Assembly (NCBI GenBank): GCA_049437325.1
Contig: JBMTIM010000031.1
Coordinates: forward strand, 1 to 37,234
Origin: UBA11606 sp049437325
Lineage (GTDB): Bacteria; Actinomycetota; Acidimicrobiia; Acidimicrobiales; Aldehydirespiratoraceae
DNA length: 37,234 nt
Direction: 5' to 3'
Both the position numbers and the translations under genes were made by a program. The first letter of the stretch is position 1. Every line of letters starts with the position of its first letter. A model generated the notes under the pieces. The model was not told the DNA's origin, did not search any database, and was given only the letters and a program-made list of their open reading frames with translations. Of this stretch, positions 1 through 8,547 are shown piece by piece.

Positions 1-2
1 AG

Positions 3-76
3 TGGAGCTGAGGGGAATCGAACCCCTGACCCCCTGCTTGCAAAGCAGGTGCTCTAGCCAACTGAGCTACAGCCCC
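3..76 (-). tRNA. tRNA-Ala (anticodon TGC)
   Basis: The reverse strand folds into a complete cloverleaf. The acceptor stem GGGGCTG pairs with CAGCTCC and includes the G3-U70 wobble that identifies alanine tRNAs. The D arm has GTAGCTCAGTTGG, the anticodon loop TTTGCAA carries TGC, and the T arm GGGGTTCGAATCCCC is canonical. The discriminator base is A at position 3. The 3' CCA is not encoded, since the next bases read CT, so it would be added after transcription. Confidence 0.97.
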
Positions 77-105
77 GGAGCCGCCGAGTTTATCGGGGCG
101 GCTCC
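77..105. other. 9-bp hairpin abutting the tRNA 5' end
   Basis: GGAGCCGCC at 77-85 and GGCGGCTCC at 97-105 form a perfect 9-bp inverted repeat with an 11-nt loop, directly next to the mature tRNA 5' end. On the tRNA strand the loop contains TAAACT, which fits the TAnnnT -10 pattern. It could be a leader hairpin, a terminator for rightward transcription, or chance in GC-rich DNA. The rest of 106-243 shows no gene. Confidence 0.4.
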
Positions 106-255
106 CAACTACGGACCGGGAACCGGGCTAGGAGTTGCGCTCACCAGTGACCCTGCCCAGTCGCGCCGACCGAGCTGAGATGTTCGGGCCGCAGGTTGGG
201 CCTTGCCACTATGCGCGTGGCACGATGATCGCCGTTCGCCAACGGAGGAAGACCG

Positions 256-1593
256 ATGCCCACCGGACTCAAGGGTTCACCTGACGATTTCGATCTGCGG
301 ATGTCGGAAGGGGCTCGTCCCTTCTACGACCAGGTCACCGAGTTTCTCGACCGAGTGGTTGACCCGATGCAAAAGGAGTTCTTCAAGGCGAAGGATCCGA
401 ACAACCGGTGGGGCTACACCGAGCAGCAACTCGAACTCCTCGAAGGAGCCAAAGACGCCGCCAAGGCCGAAGGCCTGTGGAACTTCTTCCTCCCCGACAC
501 CGGGCAGGGCTTGTCGAACCTCGACTACGCCTACCTTGCGACCGAACTCGGCAAGTATCCGCTCGGCTCAGAATCGCTGAACTGCTCGGCGCCCGACACC
601 GGCAACATGGAAGTGCTCGAACGGGTCGGAACCCCCGAACAGAAGGAGCAGTGGCTCGAGCCGCTGCTGCGGGGTGAGATTCGGTCGGCGTATGCGATGA
701 CCGAACCCGGACTGCCGTCCTCTGACGCAAAAAACATCCGCTGCCAAGCGGTCAAGGATGGTGACGAATACGTCATCAATGGCGAGAAGTACTACATCTC
801 CGGTGCTGGCGATCCCCGCTGCAAGATCATGATCTGCATGGTGCAGACCAGCCCCGACGGTCCACCGCACCGCAAACAATCACAGATCCTCGTGCCGATC
901 GACACGCCCGGCGTCGAGATCCTCGGCCCGATGTACGTCTTCGGCAACGATGACGCACCCCACGGTCACATGCACATCCGCTTCAAGGACGTCCGTGTGC
1001 CGGCCAGCAACATGCTGCTCGGTGAGGGGCGAGGGTTCGAGATCAGCCAGTTGCGCCTCGGCCCCGGCCGCATCCACCACTGCATGCGATCGATCGGTGC
1101 GGCTGAGAAGGCGCTCGACCTCATGGTTCGACGTGGTGCCAGTCGCGAAGGCTTCGGCAAGCCACTCGTGCGGCTTGGCGGCAACATGGAGATCGTTGGG
1201 CGTGCCCGGGCCGAGATCGAGGCGATGCGAATGATGGTGCTGCGCGCCGCGAAGGCGATGGACACCCTCGGCAATCAGGAAGCGCGCGTCTGGATCTCCG
1301 CGGTCAAGGCGATGGTGCCCGAACGGGTCTGCAAAATCATCGACCAGGCGATCCAGATGCACGGCGCCACCGGTGTCAGCCAGTGGACGCCCCTGGCCGG
1401 GATGTACACGAGCCAGCGCACGCTTCGGTTGGCCGACGGTCCCGACGAGGTGCATTGGATGGTTGTTGGCCGTGCCGAGGTTGCGGCCTACGACGGCATC
1501 GACGTACCGCAGAGTCCCGACTCCTACGCCGACCCTGCCCTCACCGCAGCGTGGGCCGACGACGACAGCGGTTGGCAATCCAGCGGAGCGTGA
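256..1593 (+). CDS. acyl-CoA dehydrogenase, ACAD10/11-like
   Basis: A 445-aa flavoenzyme of the acyl-CoA dehydrogenase family, expected to make the 2,3-double bond of an acyl-CoA in the cytoplasm with FAD as cofactor. The N-terminal helical domain covers about residues 1-140. The FAD-contact stretch AYAMTEPG..SSDAKNI lies near 148, the central beta domain runs to about 250, and the C-terminal helical domain holds the paired motifs QMHGATGVSQ and RLADGPDEVHW. The latter is typical of the ACAD10/ACAD11 branch rather than short-chain enzymes. The ATG start is well placed behind a GGAGGA ribosome site at 244-249. The chain is longer than the usual 380-400 aa because of an N-terminal extension and a tail after residue 415. 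The substrate is unknown. The next gene begins 4 nt after the stop, so the two are probably co-transcribed. Confidence 0.93.
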   Translation: MPTGLKGSPDDFDLRMSEGARPFYDQVTEFLDRVVDPMQKEFFKAKDPNNRWGYTEQQLELLEGAKDAAKAEGLWNFFLPDTGQGLSNLDYAYLATELGKYPLGSESLNCSAPDTGNMEVLERVGTPEQKEQWLEPLLRGEIRSAYAMTEPGLPSSDAKNIRCQAVKDGDEYVINGEKYYISGAGDPRCKIMICMVQTSPDGPPHRKQSQILVPIDTPGVEILGPMYVFGNDDAPHGHMHIRFKDVRVPASNMLLGEGRGFEISQLRLGPGRIHHCMRSIGAAEKALDLMVRRGASREGFGKPLVRLGGNMEIVGRARAEIEAMRMMVLRAAKAMDTLGNQEARVWISAVKAMVPERVCKIIDQAIQMHGATGVSQWTPLAGMYTSQRTLRLADGPDEVHWMVVGRAEVAAYDGIDVPQSPDSYADPALTAAWADDDSGWQSSGA

Positions 1594-1597
1594 TCTG

Positions 1598-2755
1598 GTG
1601 AGAGTTTCCTCGGTCCGCGCTGCGGCGGTCCGGGACCCAACACCCCTCGGCCGTGCCTCGAAACCACAGGCGGATGTCGAGAGCGCGCACATGAACCCTA
1701 TGGTCAGCACCGGCTCAGGCCGGGGTGCTGCCACGCGGTTCGAACCGTCATGGGGTGAGGTCGCCTGTGTTGTCACCCTCGACGACGGCACATGGGGGCT
1801 GGGACTGACCGCTCACGCCGGCCCGGTCGTGCCGGTAATCAACGACTACCTGGGACCGTTGATCGAACAGGAGGTCGTCGAGTCGGTAGCCGACATTGGT
1901 GAACTCTGGGACCTCATGAGCACGGTCGGTGCGGCACACCTCGGGACCGGCGGTGTCGTGAGCTATGCGATCAGCGCGATCGATTTGGCCCTCTACGACG
2001 CGCTCGGACGGCAGCGCGGCCTGCCGGTCTATGAACTCCTCGGCGGCCCGGCCCACGACTCGATCGACTGCTATGCGACGTCTTCCGACATCGCAAAGCT
2101 CGCCGATCTCGGGTTCGCCCGATTCAAGATTCCGTGCCCCTGGTCGGTATCTGGCCCGGCCGGCATCGCTGCTGCGGTCGACGCGGTCGAGGATGCGCGC
2201 TCCCACCTCGGTGATGCCGATCTGATGGTCGATGGGTGGGCGGTCATGGATACGGCACACGCCGCAGCGCTTTGCCGTGCCCTCGAGTCCTTCGACCTGC
2301 GCTTTGTCGAAGATGTTGTGCACCCCGATGACATCGACGGCTACGCGACCCTCCGCTCTGCGACCGGGATCCGGCTAGCCGCAGGCGAGCGTTGGTTCGG
2401 GTTGCATCCCTTTGCCCATCACGCTGCGCTCGGCACGGTCGACGTCTTGCAGCCGGACGCGCTGTGGGTCGGCGGGGCGACGGCAACAGTCCGCATCGCC
2501 GAGCTGGCCCGGCAGCATGGCCTCGACCTCGCCATCCACTGTGCAGTCAATGATGCGTTTGGCCAGCATCTTGCGTTTGCCTTGCCGGAGAACGTCGTCG
2601 GCGAGATGTACGTCGGTGGGGCACGGAAGCTGGCCGACTCGTATCGGTCGACGCCCGGGATGGCGCTGCCCGTCGAGGGTCGTGTCGTTCCAACCGACGC
2701 CCCCGGCTTCGGCATCGAGATCACGCTCGATGGGATCGAGAACGCGAGCCGCTGA
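1598..2755 (+). CDS. enolase-superfamily dehydratase, L-rhamnonate dehydratase-like
   Basis: A 385-aa mandelate racemase/muconate lactonizing enzyme family member that most resembles L-rhamnonate dehydratase (RhmD), which removes water from a sugar acid to give a 2-keto-3-deoxy acid. The RhmD-like N-terminal stretch NPM..GSGRGAATRF is present. The three metal ligands are D212 (LMVDGW), E238 (RFVEDV) and E264 (AAGERW). A catalytic His at H314 (AIHCAV) pairs with the Asp of VLQPDALWVGG. I chose GTG at 1598 because GGAG at 1585-1588 precedes it by 9 nt and the resulting N-terminus aligns with RhmD. The ATG at codon 32 would cut off the first strand. Substrate specificity in this superfamily cannot be fixed from motifs, so another acid sugar is possible. 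Confidence 0.85.
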   Translation: MRVSSVRAAAVRDPTPLGRASKPQADVESAHMNPMVSTGSGRGAATRFEPSWGEVACVVTLDDGTWGLGLTAHAGPVVPVINDYLGPLIEQEVVESVADIGELWDLMSTVGAAHLGTGGVVSYAISAIDLALYDALGRQRGLPVYELLGGPAHDSIDCYATSSDIAKLADLGFARFKIPCPWSVSGPAGIAAAVDAVEDARSHLGDADLMVDGWAVMDTAHAAALCRALESFDLRFVEDVVHPDDIDGYATLRSATGIRLAAGERWFGLHPFAHHAALGTVDVLQPDALWVGGATATVRIAELARQHGLDLAIHCAVNDAFGQHLAFALPENVVGEMYVGGARKLADSYRSTPGMALPVEGRVVPTDAPGFGIEITLDGIENASR

Positions 2756-2768
2756 CGCCAACGCAACG

Positions 2769-3890
2769 TCAGGTATCAGCAGCAGCGATCGCTTCGGCAA
2801 GCGCAGTGACCGAGCGAAGGCAGTGGCCCTCGAGAAACTCGTCGATGTGGGGGAGGGCGGCAGCCATGCCCTGCGCCGTTGGTTCGTAGCCGGGGCCGGC
2901 TTTGAGCGGATTGACCCAGATGAGCTTGTGCGCAAGTCGGTGGAGACGTTCCATCGACGTCGACATGGTTTCTGGATCACCTCGGTCCCATCCGTCGGAG
3001 AGCACCACGACGATTGCCCCTCGGGCCATACCTCTGATGCCCCACTGGCGCACGAAGCCATCGATCGAATCGCCGAGTCGGGTCCCGCCCGACCAGTCTT
3101 CGACCACCCCGGCTGCGGCGGCGACAGCCACCTCGGGGTCGCGAGACGCCAGCTGGCGGGTGATGCGGGTGAGGCGGGTGCCGAGCGCGAACACCTCCAC
3201 AGATCCGCGACCGGCAACTGCTGTGTGAGCAAATCGGATCAGGACCCTGGCATAGCGTTCCATCGAACCGCTGATGTCGAGCAGCAGCACGAGCCGACGG
3301 GTCTTGTCACCGGGTTCGGTAGTGGCGAGCTCGATTGGTTCGCCGGCACGACGCATGGCGGCACGGACCGTGCGACGCAGATCGGGGGTGTCGCCTCGGC
3401 GTGATCGGCGGTGCCGGTTGGATCGGCGGCGGGCCGGACGAACCTGCAGCGCCGCCATCACATGCTCGGCTTCGGCCAACTCGGCGTCGTCGAAGTCTCC
3501 GAAGTCCTTGTCGTGAAGCCGCTCGGAACGGGAGAACTGCAGTGCCGGCTCGTCATCATCGTTTCCGTCACTGTCGGCGTCGGTGTCGCCGTCGAAGGAG
3601 TCGGAAAGCATCTGCACGACGTCGTCGAATCGCATCTGAAAACCAGACGTGTTGTGGTGAAAGAAGGCAAGGAACATCGCGTCGTACATGGCGACATGTT
3701 CCTGTTTGGTCACGAGCGTCGATCGACCCGACCAGTACACGTCGAGACCGTTCCCGAGTCCGAGAACTTCGAGCGCTTCTCGGAACAGCGCGCTTTGACT
3801 GACGGTGACCTCGAGACCGCCCCGTCGCAGTGTGTGAACAAACCCGGCAACCAGCCGATCGGTGTCGATGGCGGGTGCAGCAGACGCCAC
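2769..3890 (-). CDS. coxE: CoxE-like VWA domain protein
   Basis: A 373-aa protein of the CoxE family, thought to work with the MoxR ATPase CoxD in maturing the copper/sulfur-molybdenum centre of aerobic CO dehydrogenases. The N-terminal half is helical, with an acidic patch (DGDTDADSDGNDDDEP) and an arginine-rich stretch near 150-170. The C-terminal von Willebrand A domain has the MIDAS motif D-I-S-G-S-M at 205-210, then the threonine of GGTRL and the aspartate of VLSDGWDRGD. It lies 3 nt downstream of coxD and starts with GTG. It converges on the upstream dehydratase gene with only 13 nt between them. VWA-MoxR pairs also serve other complexes, but the neighbouring coxG-coxSLM genes make the Cox role likely. 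Confidence 0.9.
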   Translation of the reverse strand: MASAAPAIDTDRLVAGFVHTLRRGGLEVTVSQSALFREALEVLGLGNGLDVYWSGRSTLVTKQEHVAMYDAMFLAFFHHNTSGFQMRFDDVVQMLSDSFDGDTDADSDGNDDDEPALQFSRSERLHDKDFGDFDDAELAEAEHVMAALQVRPARRRSNRHRRSRRGDTPDLRRTVRAAMRRAGEPIELATTEPGDKTRRLVLLLDISGSMERYARVLIRFAHTAVAGRGSVEVFALGTRLTRITRQLASRDPEVAVAAAAGVVEDWSGGTRLGDSIDGFVRQWGIRGMARGAIVVVLSDGWDRGDPETMSTSMERLHRLAHKLIWVNPLKAGPGYEPTAQGMAAALPHIDEFLEGHCLRSVTALAEAIAAADT

Positions 3891-3893
3891 GGG

Positions 3894-4811
3894 TCAGGCG
3901 CTCAGCGCCGCAGCGAGAATGTTGGTGAGACCTTCGCGTCGTACCCGCTCTTGATCCTCGCGGTATTTCAGCAGCGTGCCGAGGGTGGCATCGACCGACT
4001 CCTCGGTCAGCGTCGTCTCCCCGAGCAGATGCACGGCATTGGCCCAGTCGAGGGTCTCTGCGACACCCGGAGGCTTGTACATGCCGAGCTCGCGGACGGC
4101 GCCAGTGGCTCGGGCGATCTGGTGTGCGAGTTGCTCGGGCACGGCGGGCGCCTTGGCCCGCAGGATGGCGACCTCGCGTTCGAAGTCGGGATGTTCGACC
4201 CAGTGGTGCAGCGCTCGACGCTTGAGGGCATCGTGAACGTCTCGGGTCCGGTTCGACGTGATGATCACGATCGGCGGAATCTCGGCCTGGAACGTCCCAA
4301 GTTCGGGCACGGTCACAGTGAAATCCGAGAGCGCCTCGAGCAGGAACGCCTCGAACTCGTCGTCGGCTCGGTCGACCTCGTCGATCAGCAGCACAGGTGG
4401 AACGTCGCTTCGATGATCGATGGCACGCAAGATCGGTCGTCGGACGAGGAAGCGTTCGGTGAACAGTTCCTCCTCGAGCGCATCAGCAGTTGCAGCGCTT
4501 GCGGTTCCTGCTGCTTCGGCGGTGCGAAGGTGCAGGAGCTGATGGGTGTAGTTCCACTCGTAGAGGGCTTGGCCAGCGTCGATTCCCTCGTAGCACTGGA
4601 GGCGGATCAGTTCGCCACCGGTGATGGCGGCAAGCACCTTGGCGACCTCGGTCTTCCCTACGCCCGCTTCGCCCTCGAGCAGCAGTGGCCGCTGCAGCGA
4701 CGCAGCAAGAAAGATCGTGGTGGCGAGGCCTCGGTCTGCGAAATACCCCTGTTCGGCGAGCGCGACACTGACCGCATCGACCGACGACAACGAAGGGTGC
4801 GGACTCGACAT
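3894..4811 (-). CDS. coxD: MoxR-family AAA+ ATPase, CoxD-like
   Basis: A 305-aa MoxR-type AAA+ ATPase, the likely motor for maturation of the molybdenum hydroxylase encoded across the divergent promoter. Walker A is GEAGVGKTE with K53. Walker B is LLIDEVD with D144 and E145, followed by the sensor-1 region IIITSNRTRD. The ATG at 4811 is preferred over the in-frame GTG at 4820. A TAGGGT hexamer on this strand (4819-4824) ends 7 nt before the ATG, which fits a leaderless transcript, and neither start has a ribosome site. The gene is coupled to coxE and separated by 48 nt from divergent coxG. Confidence 0.92.
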   Translation of the reverse strand: MSSPHPSLSSVDAVSVALAEQGYFADRGLATTIFLAASLQRPLLLEGEAGVGKTEVAKVLAAITGGELIRLQCYEGIDAGQALYEWNYTHQLLHLRTAEAAGTASAATADALEEELFTERFLVRRPILRAIDHRSDVPPVLLIDEVDRADDEFEAFLLEALSDFTVTVPELGTFQAEIPPIVIITSNRTRDVHDALKRRALHHWVEHPDFEREVAILRAKAPAVPEQLAHQIARATGAVRELGMYKPPGVAETLDWANAVHLLGETTLTEESVDATLGTLLKYREDQERVRREGLTNILAAALSA

Positions 4812-4818
4812 GTCGTTC

Positions 4819-4824
4819 ACCCTA
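4819..4824 (-). promoter_or_regulatory. putative leaderless -10 box of coxD
   Basis: TAGGGT on the minus strand followed by 7 nt and the ATG at 4811. No convincing -35 box is visible. The opposing coxG -10 is 22 nt away, so the two promoters lie back to back. Confidence 0.45.
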
Positions 4825-4846
4825 CGGCCCGCCGCCCGATCGCGGA

Positions 4847-4852
4847 TACCGT
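4847..4852 (+). promoter_or_regulatory. putative leaderless -10 box of coxG
   Basis: TACCGT followed by 7 nt (GATCAGC) and the ATG at 4860, with no Shine-Dalgarno sequence. This supports the ATG over the in-frame GTG at 4851. Confidence 0.5.
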
Positions 4853-4859
4853 GATCAGC

Positions 4860-5507
4860 ATGAAGATCGAGAACGACTTCCGGGTGGCTGCGCCGATCGA
4901 GCAGGCGTGGGCACTACTCACCGACATTCCCGCCATCGCCCCGTGTCTTCCGGGGGCAGAGCTCACCGGCCAGGAGGGCGACGACTTCCACGGCCAGATG
5001 AAGGTGAAGGTCGGACCGGTCACCGCCGAATACGCCGGCACTGCCACCGTCGTCGAGATGAATGAGACCGACCGAATCGTCGTCCTCAAGGCATCGGGCC
5101 GTGACAAACGGGGCGCCGGTAATGCATCCGCCGACATCACTGCGACCATGACCGAGGACGGCGATGGCACAGTGGTTGCGATCTCGACCGATCTCAAGGT
5201 GTCGGGCAAGGTTGCGCAGTTCGGTCGTGGTGTCATGGCCGATGTGTCGAAGAAGCTGCTCGGACAGTTCGCCGAGTGCATCGAAGGCAAACTCGATCGC
5301 CCCGAGGGTGGGGATGGATCCGCAGCTGAGGAGTCTGCTGCGATCGATGACGATGCAGCCGCTGACACCTCCGATTCTGGTGATGGCAAGGACGAGGATG
5401 TCCTCGATCTGCTCGAGGTTGCAGGTGGCGCGGTTGCGAAGCGACTGATCCCGGTGGCGATCGCCGTGGTTGCGGTCGTCGTTGTCGTGATCCTCGTTCT
5501 CAGCTGA
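4860..5507 (+). CDS. coxG: CoxG-like SRPBCC protein with C-terminal membrane anchor
   Basis: A 215-aa protein of the CO dehydrogenase subunit G family (SRPBCC fold). Residues 1-150 form the lipid-binding-like domain, opening MKIENDFRVAAPIEQAWALL and including the PCLPGAEL motif near residue 21-28. A linker rich in Asp, Glu, Ser and Ala follows (about 150-185), then a hydrophobic segment LIPVAIAVVAVVVVVILVL at the extreme C-terminus that reads as a single membrane helix. Family work suggests CoxG recruits CO dehydrogenase to the membrane or to quinone, and the tail anchor fits that role. It faces coxD divergently and precedes coxSLM by 182 nt. The longer open frame running upstream of this start is antisense to coxD and coxE and is not coding. 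Confidence 0.9.
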   Translation: MKIENDFRVAAPIEQAWALLTDIPAIAPCLPGAELTGQEGDDFHGQMKVKVGPVTAEYAGTATVVEMNETDRIVVLKASGRDKRGAGNASADITATMTEDGDGTVVAISTDLKVSGKVAQFGRGVMADVSKKLLGQFAECIEGKLDRPEGGDGSAAEESAAIDDDAAADTSDSGDGKDEDVLDLLEVAGGAVAKRLIPVAIAVVAVVVVVILVLS

Positions 5508-5547
5508 GCAGATATCGGTCGGCGAGTTGTGCGCAGCGTGCCGATGA

Positions 5548-5562
5548 TGTGCGGCCCGCACA
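5548..5562. promoter_or_regulatory. 15-bp perfect palindrome between coxG and coxS
   Basis: TGTGCGG-C-CCGCACA is a perfect 7-bp inverted repeat around one base. The spacing is too tight for a good RNA hairpin, so a protein-binding site is more likely than a coxG terminator. Its distance from coxS (about 130 nt) leaves its role open. Confidence 0.35.
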
Positions 5563-5631
5563 GGCTGTAGCACTGCCGAAACCAGGCGGTTCGCAGGGCC
5601 GCGCAGGCGAAAAACGGACCCGGGCAGGTGA

Positions 5632-5647
5632 CGTGACTGGAGTCACA
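5632..5647. promoter_or_regulatory. CRP/FNR-family-like operator upstream of coxS
   Basis: CGTGA-CTGGAG-TCACA matches the CRP-family half-site layout GTGA-N6-TCAC exactly, with 6-bp perfect arms GTGACT/AGTCAC. It sits 43 nt before the coxS start. A candidate -10 (CATCGT, 5662-5667) would put the site in the activating range near -35 to -41. The factor is not identified, and the -10 is uncertain. Confidence 0.5.
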
Positions 5648-5689
5648 TGCTAGACACGCGCCATCGTAAGCGAATAGAGGAGCGCGCAC

Positions 5690-6154
5690 GTGGAAGTCTC
5701 CGTCACCGTCAACGGTGAGCGTCGGTCAGCCGACGTCGAGCCAAGAACCCTGCTGGTTCATTTTCTGAGAGAAACACTCGGACTCACCGGCACCAACGTC
5801 GGCTGTGACACGTCGTCGTGCGGTGCCTGCACCATTCACGTCAATGGTGAATCTGCCAAGAGTTGCACCATGTTCGCAGTGCAAGCCGACGGTGCCGAGA
5901 TCACCACGATCGAGGGTCTCGCCAGCGAGGACGGCGAGCTGCATCCCATGCAGGAGGCCTTCATGGAATGCCATGGCCTTCAGTGCGGCTACTGCACCCC
6001 AGGCATGGTCATGGCAGCCACATCGCTTGTCGCCGAGAACCCCGGAGGGCTCGACGAAGCGGGCGTGCGCGAGGGCCTCGAGGGCAACCTCTGCCGCTGC
6101 ACCGGGTACCACAACATCGTGAAAGCGGTGCTCTCGGTAGGAGGTGCGGCATGA
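5690..6154 (+). CDS. coxS: aerobic CO dehydrogenase-like small (2Fe-2S) subunit
   Basis: A 154-aa iron-sulfur subunit of a xanthine-oxidase-family molybdenum hydroxylase, passing electrons from the molybdenum centre to FAD. The N-terminal plant-type [2Fe-2S] site uses C39, C44, C47 and C59. The C-terminal helical [2Fe-2S] site uses C99, C102, C135 and C137 (QCGYCTPG and LCRCTGY). The length is typical of the family. Translation starts at GTG behind AGAGGAG (5676-5682). The gene overlaps coxL by 4 nt (ATGA). Confidence 0.95.
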   Translation: MEVSVTVNGERRSADVEPRTLLVHFLRETLGLTGTNVGCDTSSCGACTIHVNGESAKSCTMFAVQADGAEITTIEGLASEDGELHPMQEAFMECHGLQCGYCTPGMVMAATSLVAENPGGLDEAGVREGLEGNLCRCTGYHNIVKAVLSVGGAA

Positions 6155-8547
6155 CCGCAGTTGAAGATCCGATCATGTCGACCGCCATCGGTACACCGAT
6201 GAAGCGCCGCGAGGATCCGAAACTCCTCGCCGGTGAAGGCAAGTACGTCGACGACATCCACGTCGTCGGCCAACTCTGGATGGGAATGGTGCGCAGTCCG
6301 CTGGCGCATGCCCGCATCACCTCGATCGACACGTCTGCAGCGGAGGCGGCAGAGGGTGTCCATTCGGTGCTCACCGGCCCGCAACTCCAGGAGATGGGGT
6401 TGTGGATCGCCCCACTGCCCTGTGCGTGGCCAGTCACCGAAGACATGGTGAACCCACCGCACTACCCAGCGGCGATCGACGAGGTTCACCACGTCGGCGA
6501 GATCGTCGCGGTGGTGCTCGCCGACTCGCGTTACGGCGCAGCCGATGCAGCCGAACAGGTCATCGTCGACTACGAGCCGCTCGATGCCGTCGCATCGATT
6601 GCGGCTGCCCGTGACGGTTCCGCCACGGCGCACTCCGAGCACGAGACGAACAAAGCGTTCCACTGGCCCCTCGTACCCGACCCCGACGCCCTCGATGCCG
6701 CATTCGCCAACGCCACCCACACGGTGAAGGCAGATTTCGTGCAGCAGCGACTCATTCCTGCAGCGATGGAGCCACGCGGTGTGTTGGCCGTCCCGTCGCC
6801 GATGGGCGGTGATGTCACCGTGTACAGCGCTACACAGGTGCCGCACATTCTCAAGGTGATGATCGCTGCGACGACCGGCATTCCGGAGAGCAAGATCCGG
6901 GTGGTCGCTCCGGCGGTTGGAGGTGGCTTCGGTGCGAAGCTCAACATCAACCCCGACGAGATCCTTGCGGTCACCCTCGCCAACAGGCTGGGGCGAGCAG
7001 TGCGTTGGACCGAGTCGCGAAGCGAAGCCGCCTTCTCGACGCATCAGGGCCGTGGCCAGCTGCAGACGATCGAACTCGCCGCCGATGCCGACGGCAAGCT
7101 GCAAGGCGTCCGAGTCCATGTCGATGCCGACATGGGGGCCTACATGATGCTGATCACGCCGGGTGTTCCGCTTCTCGGCAGTTTCCTCTACACGGGGGTG
7201 TACGACGTTCCCGCCTTCGGGTTCACCTGTGACGGCTATTTCACCAACTTGACCCCGACGGATGCCTATCGCGGTGCAGGTCGGCCCGAGGCCAGCTACG
7301 CAATCGAGCGGGCCATGGACATCCTCGCTGCCCAGATCGGTATCGGCCCGGATGAGATCCGGCGTCGCAACTACCTTGGCGGTGGCGAGTACTTCGAAAA
7401 CCTCGAAGTGCCGTCAACGCTGGTGTTCGACTCTGGCCACTACGGTCCGAACCTCGACCGAGCCCTCGAACTTGCCGACTATGACGGCCTGCGGGCCGAA
7501 CAGGCTCGTCGTCGTGCGGCCGGCGAGTCGAAGCAGCTCGGGATCGGGATGGTCACCTATGTCGAGATCTGTGGCTTGGCCCCGAGCCGTGCGCTCGGTG
7601 GTCTGAGCTACGGCGCTGGTGGATGGGAGCACGCCACGGTGAGGCTCTTGCCGACAGGCAAGGCCGAGGTCGTGTCGGGTTCCACCCCCCACGGGCAGGG
7701 CCACGAGACCACCTGGTCCCAGATCGTCGCCGACAAGCTCGGTATCCCACCCGAAGATGTCACCGTGTTGCACTCCGACACCGCGATCAGTCCGCTCGGG
7801 CTCGACACCTACGGCTCGCGGTCACTTGCCGTTGGCGGTGTTGCCATTGCGGCAGCGTGCGACAAGGTCGTCGAGAAGGCCAAGCAGATCGCAGCGCACC
7901 AGATGGAGGCATCGGCCGACGACCTCGAATTCGCGGGCGGCATGTTCTCGGTGTCGGGATCGCCGGACCAGGCCATGCCGATCCAGGCGATCGCCTTCGG
8001 AGCGTTCACTGCGCACGATCTCCCCGACGGCATGGAGCCGAATCTGCAGGAGCAGGTCACGTTCGATCCGACCAACTTCGTCTTCCCGTTCGGCACCCAC
8101 GTGTGTGCGGTCGAGATCGACGAAGACACCGGAGCGGTCGAGCTGCTCAGCTACGTGGCTGTCGACGATTGCGGCAACCAGATCAACCCGATGATCGTCG
8201 AGGGCCAACTTCACGGCGGCATCGTGCAAGGCGTTGCGCAAGCGCTCTTCGAAGAAGCTTGCTACGACGAGGACGGCAATCTCACCAACCCATCGATGAT
8301 GGACTATCTGGTCCCGTCGGCGGCCGATGTGCCGAGCATGGTCACCGACTACACCGTCACCCCGAGCACCAGCAACCCACTCGGGGTGAAGGGTGCTGGT
8401 GAGGCCGGCACGATCGGTTCGGCTGCTGCGGTGATGAACGCAGTTGTCGATGCGCTCAGCCCGTTCGGCGTGGTCGATATGGACATGCCTGCCACGCCCC
8501 AACGCGTGTGGCGAACCATCAACGAGGCGAAGGGAGGCCAGGCATGA
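6151..8547 (+). CDS. coxL: aerobic CO dehydrogenase-like large (molybdenum) subunit, form II
   Basis: A 798-aa molybdopterin-cytosine-dinucleotide-binding subunit. The active-site loop reads A-Y-R-G-A-G-R at residues 372-378. This is the form II signature; true form I CO dehydrogenases have AYRCSFR with a copper-binding cysteine. The general-base glutamate is present (GVKGAGEAG, E751), as is the GGGFGAK molybdopterin contact near residue 257. Form II enzymes are widespread in Actinobacteria and Proteobacteria, and their natural substrate is usually unproven, so CO oxidation should not be assumed. The order coxS-coxL-coxM is also the form II order. The ATG overlaps the coxS stop and the TGA overlaps the coxM start, giving tight translational coupling. 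Confidence 0.93.
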   Translation: MTAVEDPIMSTAIGTPMKRREDPKLLAGEGKYVDDIHVVGQLWMGMVRSPLAHARITSIDTSAAEAAEGVHSVLTGPQLQEMGLWIAPLPCAWPVTEDMVNPPHYPAAIDEVHHVGEIVAVVLADSRYGAADAAEQVIVDYEPLDAVASIAAARDGSATAHSEHETNKAFHWPLVPDPDALDAAFANATHTVKADFVQQRLIPAAMEPRGVLAVPSPMGGDVTVYSATQVPHILKVMIAATTGIPESKIRVVAPAVGGGFGAKLNINPDEILAVTLANRLGRAVRWTESRSEAAFSTHQGRGQLQTIELAADADGKLQGVRVHVDADMGAYMMLITPGVPLLGSFLYTGVYDVPAFGFTCDGYFTNLTPTDAYRGAGRPEASYAIERAMDILAAQIGIGPDEIRRRNYLGGGEYFENLEVPSTLVFDSGHYGPNLDRALELADYDGLRAEQARRRAAGESKQLGIGMVTYVEICGLAPSRALGGLSYGAGGWEHATVRLLPTGKAEVVSGSTPHGQGHETTWSQIVADKLGIPPEDVTVLHSDTAISPLGLDTYGSRSLAVGGVAIAAACDKVVEKAKQIAAHQMEASADDLEFAGGMFSVSGSPDQAMPIQAIAFGAFTAHDLPDGMEPNLQEQVTFDPTNFVFPFGTHVCAVEIDEDTGAVELLSYVAVDDCGNQINPMIVEGQLHGGIVQGVAQALFEEACYDEDGNLTNPSMMDYLVPSAADVPSMVTDYTVTPSTSNPLGVKGAGEAGTIGSAAAVMNAVVDALSPFGVVDMDMPATPQRVWRTINEAKGGQA

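Noticed and set aside
880..1791. 303-codon minus-strand open frame
   Set aside because: It is antisense to the acyl-CoA dehydrogenase and the start of the dehydratase gene, with no homology.
3411..4859. Long rightward open frame (in the frame of coxG) upstream of its start
   Set aside because: It is antisense to coxE and coxD, whose motifs are clear. High GC leaves the complementary frame open. Only the part from 4860 has homology.
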